A stretch of 10,113 nucleotides of DNA from Flavobacteriaceae bacterium. Lineage in GTDB: Bacteria; Bacteroidota; Bacteroidia; Flavobacteriales; Flavobacteriaceae. This document shows, in pieces, positions 1 to 5,914 of this stretch. Location: positions 1-10,113 of the forward strand of contig PBYT01000028.1 of NCBI GenBank assembly GCA_002729755.1, written 5' to 3'. Made by a program: the position numbers and the translations under genes. The notes beneath the pieces were generated by a model. That model searched no databases, was not told the DNA's origin, and was given only the letters and a program-made list of their open reading frames with translations. Position 1 is the first letter of the stretch; each line of letters opens with the position of its first letter.

Positions 1-559
1 CCTAATAAATGTTCCGCCTAACCGTTTTTCTGCTATAGAAATAATTGTTGGTGATGGGTTTTCCAAAGAAGTACTAGAAGAAGAGCTTAATCAATTGTTG
101 CCTGTTGATTTTAATGTTGTTTCTAAACAAGAGCTAAATCCTGCTCTCTATAAAATGCTTAACACTGAGAATTTTGCTGTTTATATTATTTTTTGTTTGG
201 TTGTGATTATTGCTGTTTTTAACCTTGTTGGCTCTATCACCATTACGATGGTTGAAAAAACTTCTGACCTAAAAATCTTAAGCGCTTTAGGGGCAAGAAA
301 AAACTCTTTTAGTAATATTTTTCTTTCTCTTGGTTCTATAGTTTCTTTTTTTGGCAGCCTTGTTGGTTGTCTTGTTGGGTCTGTTTTTGTTGTAATTCAA
401 GGTTCAAGCCCTTTTGTTTATGTCCCCGGAACAAGCCTCCCTTATCCTGTGGTTCTTACTTTTCAAAACCTATTGATTGTTTTTTTAACCGTTTCCTTGT
501 TTGGCCTTGCCGCCTCTTTTTGGACTACCCGAAATCTTGACAAGCTTTTTTTAGATTAG
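1..559 (+). CDS. FtsX/LolE-like ABC transporter permease, C-terminal part (5' end outside window)
   Basis: This is the last 185 or so residues of a membrane permease; the frame is open from base 2 and the start lies upstream of the window. After a short extracytoplasmic stretch, three hydrophobic segments follow, at roughly 165-245, 310-400 and 455-530 in nucleotide terms. Between the first two lies the cytoplasmic signature EKTSDLKILSALGA, where the FtsX family normally contacts its ATPase. This layout matches the C-terminal FtsX domain of LolC/LolE-type lipoprotein exporters and other MacB-like permeases, which are usually about 400 residues long. Export of lipoproteins from the inner membrane is an inference; only the family is visible here. 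The 3' end overlaps dusB tail to tail by 9 bp (551-559). Confidence 0.8.
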   Translation, partial: LINVPPNRFSAIEIIVGDGFSKEVLEEELNQLLPVDFNVVSKQELNPALYKMLNTENFAVYIIFCLVVIIAVFNLVGSITITMVEKTSDLKILSALGARKNSFSNIFLSLGSIVSFFGSLVGCLVGSVFVVIQGSSPFVYVPGTSLPYPVVLTFQNLLIVFLTVSLFGLAASFWTTRNLDKLFLD

Positions 560-1546
560 CGCTTCCGCTTTTTCTGATTGCTCTTTTATGTTGTTTAGTA
601 TTGTTATTATTTTTTCAGGATCTCTCTCTGTTAAGATTGCTGTTTTTGTGGGTTTAAAATTTTTTACTCCTTTAAAATAATTACCGTAGTGCTTTCTTGT
701 CTCAAGAACTCCAAGCACATTCCCTTTCCATTTTAAAGAAAGCTGTAAGTGTTTTTTTGCCACCTCTGCTCTTTCTTTCAACGTTGGAGGGGTTTTTATT
801 TCTCCTGTTTCAAAATAGTGCTTTATTTCCTCAAAAATCCATGGGTTTCCGATAGCCTCCCTTCCTATCATTGCGCCATCTAGCCCATATTTGTCTCTCA
901 TTTCTTTTGCCGCTTGAGGAGTATTGACGTCTCCGTTTCCAAATACTGGAATATTCATTCTGGTGTTGTTTTTTACTTCTCTTATTTTTTCCCAACACGC
1001 TTCTCCTTTATACATTTGAGCTCTAGTTCTGCCGTGAATTGAAATTGCTTTTATTCCAACGTCTTGTAGCTTTTCTGCAACCTCAACAATTTTTATTGTT
1101 TTCTCATCCCACCCCAGCCTGGTTTTAACGGTTACTGGCAGGTTCGTTCTTTTTACTATTTCTTTTGTAAGGCTAACCATTAAAGGAATGTCTTTTAGTA
1201 TTCCTGCGCCCGCTCCTTTACAAACTACTTTTTTTACTGGACACCCATAATTTATGTCTATTATGTCTGGGGCTGTTTTCTCCACTATATCAACAGCTTG
1301 AAGCATTGAATCAAGGTTTGCTCCAAAGATTTGAATGCCTACAGGCCTCTCCTTTTTATAAATATCTAGTTTTTTTGTGCTTTTTGCTGCATTTCGAATA
1401 AGGCCTTCGCTAGAAATAAATTCGGTATAGACAACGTCTGCTCCATGCTTTTTACATAGTGCCCGAAAAGGCGGATCGCTAACGTCTTCCATTGGCGCAA
1501 GTAGTAGTGGAAAATCCGGAAGCTCTATTTTTCCTATTTTAACCAT
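551..1546 (-). CDS. dusB: tRNA-dihydrouridine synthase (DusB-type)
   Basis: An FMN-dependent enzyme that uses NADPH to reduce specific uridines in the tRNA D-loop region to dihydrouridine. At 331 residues it has the family's usual length. Visible signatures are the N-terminal FMN-binding LAPMEDVSD (16-24), then INYGCPVKKV with the catalytic cysteine at C102, VKTRLGW (140-146), SIHGRTR (169-175), GNGDV (203-207) and IGREAIGNPW (227-236); a helical tRNA-binding domain fills the last 80 or so residues. The GCPxxKV form is characteristic of the DusB/Dus family. The start at 1546 places the first beta strand as expected, and no other good start lies nearby. Upstream it is divergent from lepA; its 3' end overlaps the permease. 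On the coding strand it prefers A and C at third codon positions, unlike lepA next door, which fits the strand skew described for this window. The exact Dus subclass is less certain than the family. Confidence 0.93.
   Translation of the reverse strand: MVKIGKIELPDFPLLLAPMEDVSDPPFRALCKKHGADVVYTEFISSEGLIRNAAKSTKKLDIYKKERPVGIQIFGANLDSMLQAVDIVEKTAPDIIDINYGCPVKKVVCKGAGAGILKDIPLMVSLTKEIVKRTNLPVTVKTRLGWDEKTIKIVEVAEKLQDVGIKAISIHGRTRAQMYKGEACWEKIREVKNNTRMNIPVFGNGDVNTPQAAKEMRDKYGLDGAMIGREAIGNPWIFEEIKHYFETGEIKTPPTLKERAEVAKKHLQLSLKWKGNVLGVLETRKHYGNYFKGVKNFKPTKTAILTERDPEKIITILNNIKEQSEKAEALI
558..573 (+). terminator. possible minimal terminator after the permease
   Basis: A four-base-pair stem AGCG/CGCT with loop CTTC is followed by five Ts and begins inside the permease TAG stop codon. 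The stem is short, and the site lies within the 3' end of dusB on the other strand. A role as an intrinsic terminator for the permease transcript is possible but weakly supported. It has no T tract in the dusB direction. Confidence 0.25.
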
Positions 1547-1550
1547 ATAG

Positions 1551-1558
1551 CAAAAATA
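1551..1558 (-). promoter_or_regulatory. -7 promoter element for dusB
   Basis: On the minus strand this reads TATTTTTG, a full match to the Bacteroidota -7 consensus TAnnTTTG. It ends only four bases before the dusB ATG, so transcription would start at or very near the start codon, giving a leaderless or nearly leaderless mRNA. A CTTTT lies 17 bases upstream (minus strand, 1576-1580) in the place of the -33 element, but the canonical TTG is missing. Confidence 0.5.
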
Positions 1559-1587
1559 AGAATTCCTTTATTTATAAAAGGATTCTC

Positions 1588-1617
1588 TTTTAAGATATTT
1601 CAAACTAAGTATCTTTG
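1588..1617 (+). promoter_or_regulatory. promoter of the lepA operon
   Basis: TATCTTTG at 1610-1617 matches the Bacteroidota -7 consensus TAnnTTTG exactly and is the same octamer seen before rnr, glnS and folB. TTTT at 1588-1591 lies 18 bases upstream, a similar spacing to that before glnS, in the position of the -33 element. Transcription would begin near 1622-1625, leaving a leader of about ten bases before the GTG at 1634. Confidence 0.6.
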
Positions 1618-1633
1618 TACCAAAATAAAACTG

Positions 1634-3433
1634 GTGACAAAAAACATTAGGAATTTTTGTATTATAGCCCACATAGACCATGGGAAAAGCACCCTTGCAG
1701 ACAGGTTGCTTGATTCTACTGGCTCCGTTAAGGAAAGAGACAGGCAGGCTCAGCTTCTTGATGACATGGATTTGGAGAGAGAAAGGGGCATAACAATTAA
1801 ATCTCACGCTGTACAAATAGAGCACACAAAAGATGGTGTGGGCTACGTTTTAAACTTAATTGATACTCCAGGGCATGTTGATTTTTCTTATGAAGTCTCA
1901 AGGGCAATTGCTGCCTGTGAAGGAGCGCTGTTAGTTGTTGATGCGGCACAAAGCATCCAGGCTCAAACAATTTCTAATCTTTACTTAGCTTTAGAAAACG
2001 ATCTTGAAATTATTCCTGTTCTTAATAAAATTGACCTGCCGTCTGCTAACACAGAGGTTGTTGCTGACGAAGTAGTTTCTTTGCTAGGCTGCAAACATGA
2101 GGATATTCTTTTAGCTTCCGCAAAAACAGGACAAGGTGTGGGGGATATTCTTGACGCTATTATAAAGAGGGTTCCCGCTCCGAAAGGACAAGAAAAAAAC
2201 GAACTTCAGGCTTTAATTTTTGACTCTGTTTTTAATCCATACCGCGGCATTGAAACATATTTTAAAGTTGTAAGCGGAAGCCTCTCCAAGGGAGATAAAA
2301 TAAAGTTTCTCTCTACAGAAAAAACCTATCATGCTGAAGAGGTTGGTATATTAAAACTTCAACAGGTTCCTAAAAAAACGATTTCTTGTGGAGACGTTGG
2401 CTACCTAATTACAGGCATCAAAGATGCTAAAGAGGTTAAGGTTGGGGATACAATTACGCTTGCCGAGTCGTCTATAAGCAAACCCATTGAGGGGTTTGAA
2501 GATGTTAAGCCGATGGTTTTTGCTGGAATTTATCCAGTAGACAGTGATGACTATGAAGCCCTTCGTTCAAGCATGGAAAAGCTTCAGTTGAATGATGCTT
2601 CTTTGGTTTTTTATCCAGAAAGCTCCGCTGCCCTTGGGTTTGGTTTTAGGTGTGGGTTTTTAGGGATGCTCCATTTGGAAATAATTCAAGAGAGGCTTCA
2701 AAGAGAATTTAACATGTCTGTTATAACAACTGTTCCTAACGTGTCGTATCTGGCTTATACCAAAAAAGACCCTAGTGTTCCTGTTTTGGTTAACAACCCC
2801 GCTGATCTGCCAGACCCCTCAAGGCTTGATCGTGTTGAAGAGCCTTTTATAAAAGCTTCTATAATCACTAAATCTGAGTTTGTTGGAAATGCCCTAAGCC
2901 TTTGTATAGAAAAAAGAGGCGTAGTTACAAACCAGAGGTATTTATCAACAGAGCGTGTGGAGTTAAGTTTTGATATGCCTTTGGCTGAGATTGTTTTTGA
3001 TTTTTATGATCGCCTTAAGTCTATTTCAAAGGGGTATGCTTCTTTTGACTATTCTCCCTCTGGGATGGTTTCTTCGAAATTGATTCGTTTAGACATTTTG
3101 TTAAACGGCAGGCCTGTTGACGCTCTTTCTTCTTTAATTCATTTTGAAAATGCTCGCCAGTTAGGAAAAAAAATGTGTGAGAAACTTAAGGAGTTGATCC
3201 CAAGACAGCAGTTTGACATTCCAATCCAAGCTGCAATTGGAGCAAAAATTATATCACGAGAAACAATTAAGGCTTATAGAAAAGATGTTACTGCAAAACT
3301 TTATGGGGGAGATGTTACTAGAAAACGAAAGCTGTTAGAAAAACAGAAAAAAGGTAAGAAAAAAATGAGAATGGTTGGAAGCGTAGAGATTCCGCAAAAA
3401 GCGTTTATGGCTGTTTTACAAATTAATAATTGA
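1634..3433 (+). CDS. lepA: Elongation factor 4 (LepA), ribosomal back-translocase GTPase
   Basis: A 599-residue translational GTPase, the normal length for LepA/EF4, which acts on ribosomes stalled in elongation or during assembly. All G motifs are visible: AHIDHGKST (P loop, 12-20), ERGITIK (G2, 51-57), DTPGH (G3, 77-81), NKID (G4, 131-134) and a SAKTG G5 motif. Domains II, III and V follow. The LepA-specific C-terminal domain is recognisable from RQQFDIPIQAAIG, YGGDVTRKRKLLEKQKKGKK and a VEIPQKAF ending. The start is GTG at 1634: it places the protein's NIRNFCIIAHIDHGKST exactly where homologues begin, and no in-frame ATG lies in front. There is no Shine-Dalgarno sequence. It heads an operon: its TGA stop is one base from the ATG of the hydrolase gene that follows. 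The coding strand is rich in T and G, in contrast to rnr. Confidence 0.97.
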   Translation: MTKNIRNFCIIAHIDHGKSTLADRLLDSTGSVKERDRQAQLLDDMDLERERGITIKSHAVQIEHTKDGVGYVLNLIDTPGHVDFSYEVSRAIAACEGALLVVDAAQSIQAQTISNLYLALENDLEIIPVLNKIDLPSANTEVVADEVVSLLGCKHEDILLASAKTGQGVGDILDAIIKRVPAPKGQEKNELQALIFDSVFNPYRGIETYFKVVSGSLSKGDKIKFLSTEKTYHAEEVGILKLQQVPKKTISCGDVGYLITGIKDAKEVKVGDTITLAESSISKPIEGFEDVKPMVFAGIYPVDSDDYEALRSSMEKLQLNDASLVFYPESSAALGFGFRCGFLGMLHLEIIQERLQREFNMSVITTVPNVSYLAYTKKDPSVPVLVNNPADLPDPSRLDRVEEPFIKASIITKSEFVGNALSLCIEKRGVVTNQRYLSTERVELSFDMPLAEIVFDFYDRLKSISKGYASFDYSPSGMVSSKLIRLDILLNGRPVDALSSLIHFENARQLGKKMCEKLKELIPRQQFDIPIQAAIGAKIISRETIKAYRKDVTAKLYGGDVTRKRKLLEKQKKGKKKMRMVGSVEIPQKAFMAVLQINN

Positions 3434-3434
3434 C

Positions 3435-4280
3435 ATGAATTTATATTCTATTGAAAACGGAAACTTTAAACTTGATGGTGGTGCCATGTTTGGCGTTGTG
3501 CCAAAAGCTCTTTGGGAAAAAACAAACCCCGCCGACTCTAACAACAGGATTGAAATGGGCGCCCGCTCTTTGTTAATTGAAGACGGGAATAGGCTTATTC
3601 TTGTTGATGCCGGCCTTGGGGACAAACAAAGCGCTAAGTTTTTTCGTTTTTTCTCTAGGTGGGGAGAACACAACACGGACGCCTCTCTGGCTGCCCATGG
3701 TTTTAATAGAGACGACATAACAGATGTTCTTTTTACTCACCTTCATTTCGATCATTGTGGAGGGGCGACAAAAAGAGATGGCGATAAGATTGTGCCCGCA
3801 TTTAAAAACGCACGATTTTGGTGCCAAAAAGATCACTGGGAATGGGCCACAATAAGCCCAAACCCCAGAGAAAAAGCCTCTTTTTTGAAAGAAAACCTTG
3901 AGCCAATTAAAGACTCCGGGCAGCTAACGCTCTTTGCGGGCAGAGAAGCGGGTTTTTGTAAAGAGCTTGGGTTTGAGATGCTTTTGGTTGATGGTCATAC
4001 AGAAAAAATGGTTTTACCAAAAATCAACTATAGGGGGAAAACAATTATTTTTGCCGCTGATCTTGTTCCAACTGTTGGCCATATTCCCATCCCTTATCTT
4101 ATGGGTTATGACATCAGGCCTTTAGTAACCATGAAAGAGAAGGGGATTCTCTTAAATGATGCTGCTAAAAACGGCTTTTTATTTTTTATGCAACATGATG
4201 CTCACAACGAGGTTGTGTCGCTAAAAAACACAGAAAAAGGGGTTTGTCTTGACCAGTCAATATCTTTAAAAAACTTATAA
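3435..4280 (+). CDS. Metallo-beta-lactamase-fold hydrolase
   Basis: A 281-residue member of the metallo-beta-lactamase superfamily. It carries the complete dinuclear zinc site: THLHFDH (H102, H104, D106, H107), H188 in VDGHTEKM, D209 in FAADLVPT and H254 in FMQHDAH. An N-terminal beta strand with LLIEDGNRLILVDAGLG (about 46-62) is also typical. No signal peptide is seen, so it is probably cytoplasmic. The overall layout resembles the lactonase/organophosphate-hydrolase-like branch more than RNase Z or glyoxalase II, but the substrate cannot be named from sequence alone. It lies one base after lepA and its TAA stop shares a base with the ATG of rnpA (TAATG), so the three genes are probably translated from one mRNA. 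That context may hint at a role near RNA or translation, but housekeeping operons also carry unrelated passengers. Confidence 0.9.
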   Translation: MNLYSIENGNFKLDGGAMFGVVPKALWEKTNPADSNNRIEMGARSLLIEDGNRLILVDAGLGDKQSAKFFRFFSRWGEHNTDASLAAHGFNRDDITDVLFTHLHFDHCGGATKRDGDKIVPAFKNARFWCQKDHWEWATISPNPREKASFLKENLEPIKDSGQLTLFAGREAGFCKELGFEMLLVDGHTEKMVLPKINYRGKTIIFAADLVPTVGHIPIPYLMGYDIRPLVTMKEKGILLNDAAKNGFLFFMQHDAHNEVVSLKNTEKGVCLDQSISLKNL

Positions 4281-4609
4281 TGCTCGCTCCTTTAAAAAAC
4301 AAAAAAAAGATTGAGCTTCTTTTTCGTTTAGGAGAAAAAAAGAGTTCTGGTTTTTTTGAATGCAGATGCCTTTCTTCTTCAGAAGATGAGGGGGCGTTTA
4401 AGTTTGTTGTTGTTGCTCCTAAAAAAAATTTCCCTCGTGCGGTTGACAGGAACAAGATAAAAAGAAGGATGCGCGAGATTGTTCGAAAAAAACTATCCCT
4501 ACTGGAGAGCTCTGGCTTCAACTGGTTTCTTTTTGTTTATCTTAAAGAAGAGGTCCTCTCTTCCGATGCCATGCAAAAAGAGTTTACAAAACTTATTCTT
4601 TCTCTTTGA
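4280..4609 (+). CDS. rnpA: Ribonuclease P protein component
   Basis: A small basic protein (109 residues) that assists the RNase P RNA in cutting the 5' leader from precursor tRNAs. The family signature is clear: AVDRNKIKRRMREIVR at about 54-69 is the RNR motif that binds the catalytic RNA. The preceding FKFVVVAPKKNFPRA strand and the N-terminal LKNKKKIELLFRLGEKK also fit. The start ATG overlaps the stop of the hydrolase gene by one base (TAATG), suggesting translational coupling. In many bacteria rnpA follows rpmH; here it closes a lepA operon instead. The last 17 bp overlap tail to tail with the ElaA-type acetyltransferase gene, with no visible hairpin terminator between them. Confidence 0.92.
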   Translation: MLAPLKNKKKIELLFRLGEKKSSGFFECRCLSSSEDEGAFKFVVVAPKKNFPRAVDRNKIKRRMREIVRKKLSLLESSGFNWFLFVYLKEEVLSSDAMQKEFTKLILSL

Positions 4610-5063
4610 TTTCTTTTTCCTTGTAATACATTGCGCAGTGGGGTATCCCGTCCTCTAAGTATCTTTCGTTTTTACAAACAAACCCTCTTTCAAGATAAAA
4701 CTTTTCTAAATGTTCTTGTGCTGAAATTTTTATATCGTGGTTTGTGAAGTTTTTCAAACAAACCTCTATTGTTTTTTCAACAAGAGCTATCCCTAAACCT
4801 TTTCCTCTTTCTTTTTTGTCTACCGCCACCCTTCCAAATCCAGAAAACCCCTCGTAGTATTCTCCTGGCGGAAAAGCTCTTGCGTAGGCTACAATTTTGT
4901 TTTCTTTTCTGCCTATTACGTGTATAGCTTTTTGGTCTTTATTGTCTGGGTCTACATATGCTATTTCTTGCTCTAAAACAAAGATCTCTGCCCTTATTTT
5001 AAAAACCTCATACAGCTCCTCTACGCTCAGGTCTATAAACTTTTTTTCCTGCCACTCTATCAT
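4593..5063 (-). CDS. elaA: ElaA-family GNAT N-acetyltransferase
   Basis: A 156-residue GNAT-fold acetyltransferase that would transfer an acetyl group from acetyl-CoA. It belongs to the ElaA family: it begins MIEWQ, has IRAEIFVLEQEIAYVDPD (23-40), KIVAYARAF (56-64), the acetyl-CoA pyrophosphate-binding RGKGLG (86-91), FYLERGF (122-128) and the ElaA-typical EDGIPH (137-142). The physiological substrate of ElaA proteins is not established. The gene begins directly after rpiB (the rpiB TAA is followed at once by the ATG), so both are likely on one mRNA. The last residues (KEKEIKEKE) are low-complexity and lie in or next to the overlap with rnpA. Confidence 0.9.
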   Translation of the reverse strand: MIEWQEKKFIDLSVEELYEVFKIRAEIFVLEQEIAYVDPDNKDQKAIHVIGRKENKIVAYARAFPPGEYYEGFSGFGRVAVDKKERGKGLGIALVEKTIEVCLKNFTNHDIKISAQEHLEKFYLERGFVCKNERYLEDGIPHCAMYYKEKEIKEKE

Positions 5064-5495
5064 TTATTGTTTGGGTATTTTTTTTACTCTTCTTTCGTGC
5101 CTTCCTCCTTCAAACCGAGCCTCTAAAAACGATTTAATTATTTCCTCAACCTCTTCTTTTTCTAAAAACCTAGACGGAATGCTAATTATGTTTGCGTTGT
5201 TGTGTTGTTTTGCAAGGGCTGCTGTTTCTTTATTCCAGCAAATTGCCGCTCTTACCCCCTGGTGCTTGTTTGCTGTCATTGCTGCTCCGTTTCCTGATCC
5301 GCAAACAATAATTCCTACTTCTGCCTTTTTTTCATCAACATCTTCGGCAACCTTGTGAATGTAGTCTGGGTAGTCCACGCTTTCCTCTCCGTCATAGCCT
5401 CTGTTTATGGTTTTTATGCCCTTTTCGTTTAGATATTTTTCTATGTTTTTTTTTACCTCCACACCAGCGTGGTCGTTCCCTAAAGATATTAGCAT
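5064..5495 (-). CDS. rpiB: Ribose-5-phosphate isomerase B
   Basis: Interconverts ribose 5-phosphate and ribulose 5-phosphate in the non-oxidative pentose phosphate pathway, in the cytoplasm. At 143 residues it is of normal RpiB/LacAB length. Motifs: NDHAG (7-11, substrate-binding Asp and His), DYPDY (41-45), VCGSGNGAAMTANK (64-77) with the catalytic cysteine C65 and the phosphate-binding glycine loop, KQHNNAN (96-102), and GGRHERRV near the C-terminus (130-137), which supplies basic residues for the phosphate. The start at 5495 puts the first strand MLISLGNDHAG exactly as in homologues. It is divergent from rnr across a 419-bp gap and is followed without spacing by the ElaA-type gene. Confidence 0.96.
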   Translation of the reverse strand: MLISLGNDHAGVEVKKNIEKYLNEKGIKTINRGYDGEESVDYPDYIHKVAEDVDEKKAEVGIIVCGSGNGAAMTANKHQGVRAAICWNKETAALAKQHNNANIISIPSRFLEKEEVEEIIKSFLEARFEGGRHERRVKKIPKQ

Positions 5496-5515
5496 TCTTT
5501 TTTGTTTTAAGTTAA

Positions 5516-5523
5516 CAAATATC
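5516..5523 (-). promoter_or_regulatory. possible -7 element for rpiB-elaA
   Basis: On the minus strand this reads GATATTTG, one mismatch from TAnnTTTG, and ends 20 bases before the rpiB ATG. It is the best candidate near that gene, but it is weaker than the boxes before the other genes and no TTG -33 element is seen. Confidence 0.3.
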
Positions 5524-5542
5524 TGTTTATTATTTATAAGTT

Positions 5543-5797
5543 GTTAATAGTTGTTTAATATTTTTCTTTTTTTTTCCTTCCTTTTTTTTATCCCCTTTTT
5601 TTTCTTTTTTCTCCCAACCTTATTAACCTTTTTTTGTTTTTTTTTATTAACTCTCCCTCTTCTTTTTTTTTATTAACAGGGTTTAACTTCTTGTTTATTC
5701 TCTTCTTTTTTAAGTCTTTGGGTTGTTAATAGTTTGTTGGTAGGATGTTTTTTTTGTTTAAATGTTGTTTTTTGTTTTTTGTTTTCAAGATATTAAC
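5543..5797. repeat. six copies of TATTAAC / GTTAATA
   Basis: TATTAAC occurs on the + strand at 5621, 5645, 5671 and 5791, and its complement GTTAATA at 5543 and 5725. The first three + copies are spaced 24 and 26 bases apart. The two inverted copies share a longer core, CTATTAACAA read on the minus strand. Near matches (GTTTAAT at 5553, GTTTAAC at 5681) also occur. The count looks higher than expected even for this composition, by rough estimate. The function is unknown; protein-binding sites are one possibility. Confidence 0.55.
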
Positions 5798-5860
5798 TGT
5801 ACATAATAATAATATATATATTTATTAAAAACCTTTTATTGTATATGTTTAAATGTTTAT

Positions 5861-5875
5861 ATGTAAAAAATACAT
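5861..5875. repeat. inverted repeat ATGTA-N5-TACAT upstream of rnr
   Basis: A perfect five-base inverted repeat with a five-A spacer ends 17 bases before the rnr -7 box, so it covers the -33 region. The size and symmetry fit a dimeric regulator's operator, but in such AT-rich DNA it could be chance. Confidence 0.35.
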
Positions 5876-5892
5876 GGAGGGGGTTTTAAAAC

Positions 5893-5900
5893 TATCTTTG
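5893..5900 (+). promoter_or_regulatory. -7 promoter element of rnr
   Basis: TATCTTTG is an exact TAnnTTTG match and identical to the boxes of lepA, glnS and folB. It lies 14 bases before the rnr ATG, giving a leader of about nine bases. No TTG is found at the expected -33 distance; the inverted repeat at 5861-5875 sits there instead. Confidence 0.6.
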
Positions 5901-5914
5901 AACAACAAACAACG

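Larger units (their letters stand above)
5496..5914. other. long T-rich intergenic region at a base-skew switch (possible replication terminus)
   Basis: This 419-bp gap between divergent rpiB and rnr is the only long non-coding stretch in the window. I see no credible coding frame or tRNA in it. From 5554 to 5678 the + strand is almost purely T and C with some A, and contains a single G (5636). Short TATTAAC/GTTAATA repeats are spread through it, an AT-only run of about 30 bases lies near 5803-5830, and the rnr promoter is at its right end. Genes on the left have T>A on the + strand whatever their direction; genes on the right have A>T. A replication terminus is an inference from the direction of that switch. 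There is no cluster of DnaA boxes. Confidence 0.5.

Noticed and set aside
1562..1583. Imperfect palindrome between dusB and lepA as a terminator or operator
   Set aside because: Only about five base pairs (CCTTT/AAAGG) in AT-rich DNA between divergent genes, where a terminator is not needed; not distinguishable from chance.
1568..1825. Open frame of 85 codons on the minus strand across the lepA start
   Set aside because: It covers the lepA P-loop region antisense, has no recognisable domain, and is best explained as a shadow of lepA.
5588..5596. A DnaA-box-like TTATCCCCT suggesting oriC
   Set aside because: Only one copy, 7 of 9 matches to TTATCCACA, no cluster of boxes, no dnaA or dnaN nearby, and the skew changes in the direction expected for a terminus.
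5875..5882. GGAGGGGG as a Shine-Dalgarno site for rnr
   Set aside because: It lies more than 30 bases before the ATG and upstream of the -7 box, so it would not be on the predicted mRNA.
5496..5914. CRISPR array or mobile-element remnant in the long gap
   Set aside because: The repeats are only seven bases with irregular spacing and both orientations; there are no terminal inverted repeats, target duplications or transposase fragments.
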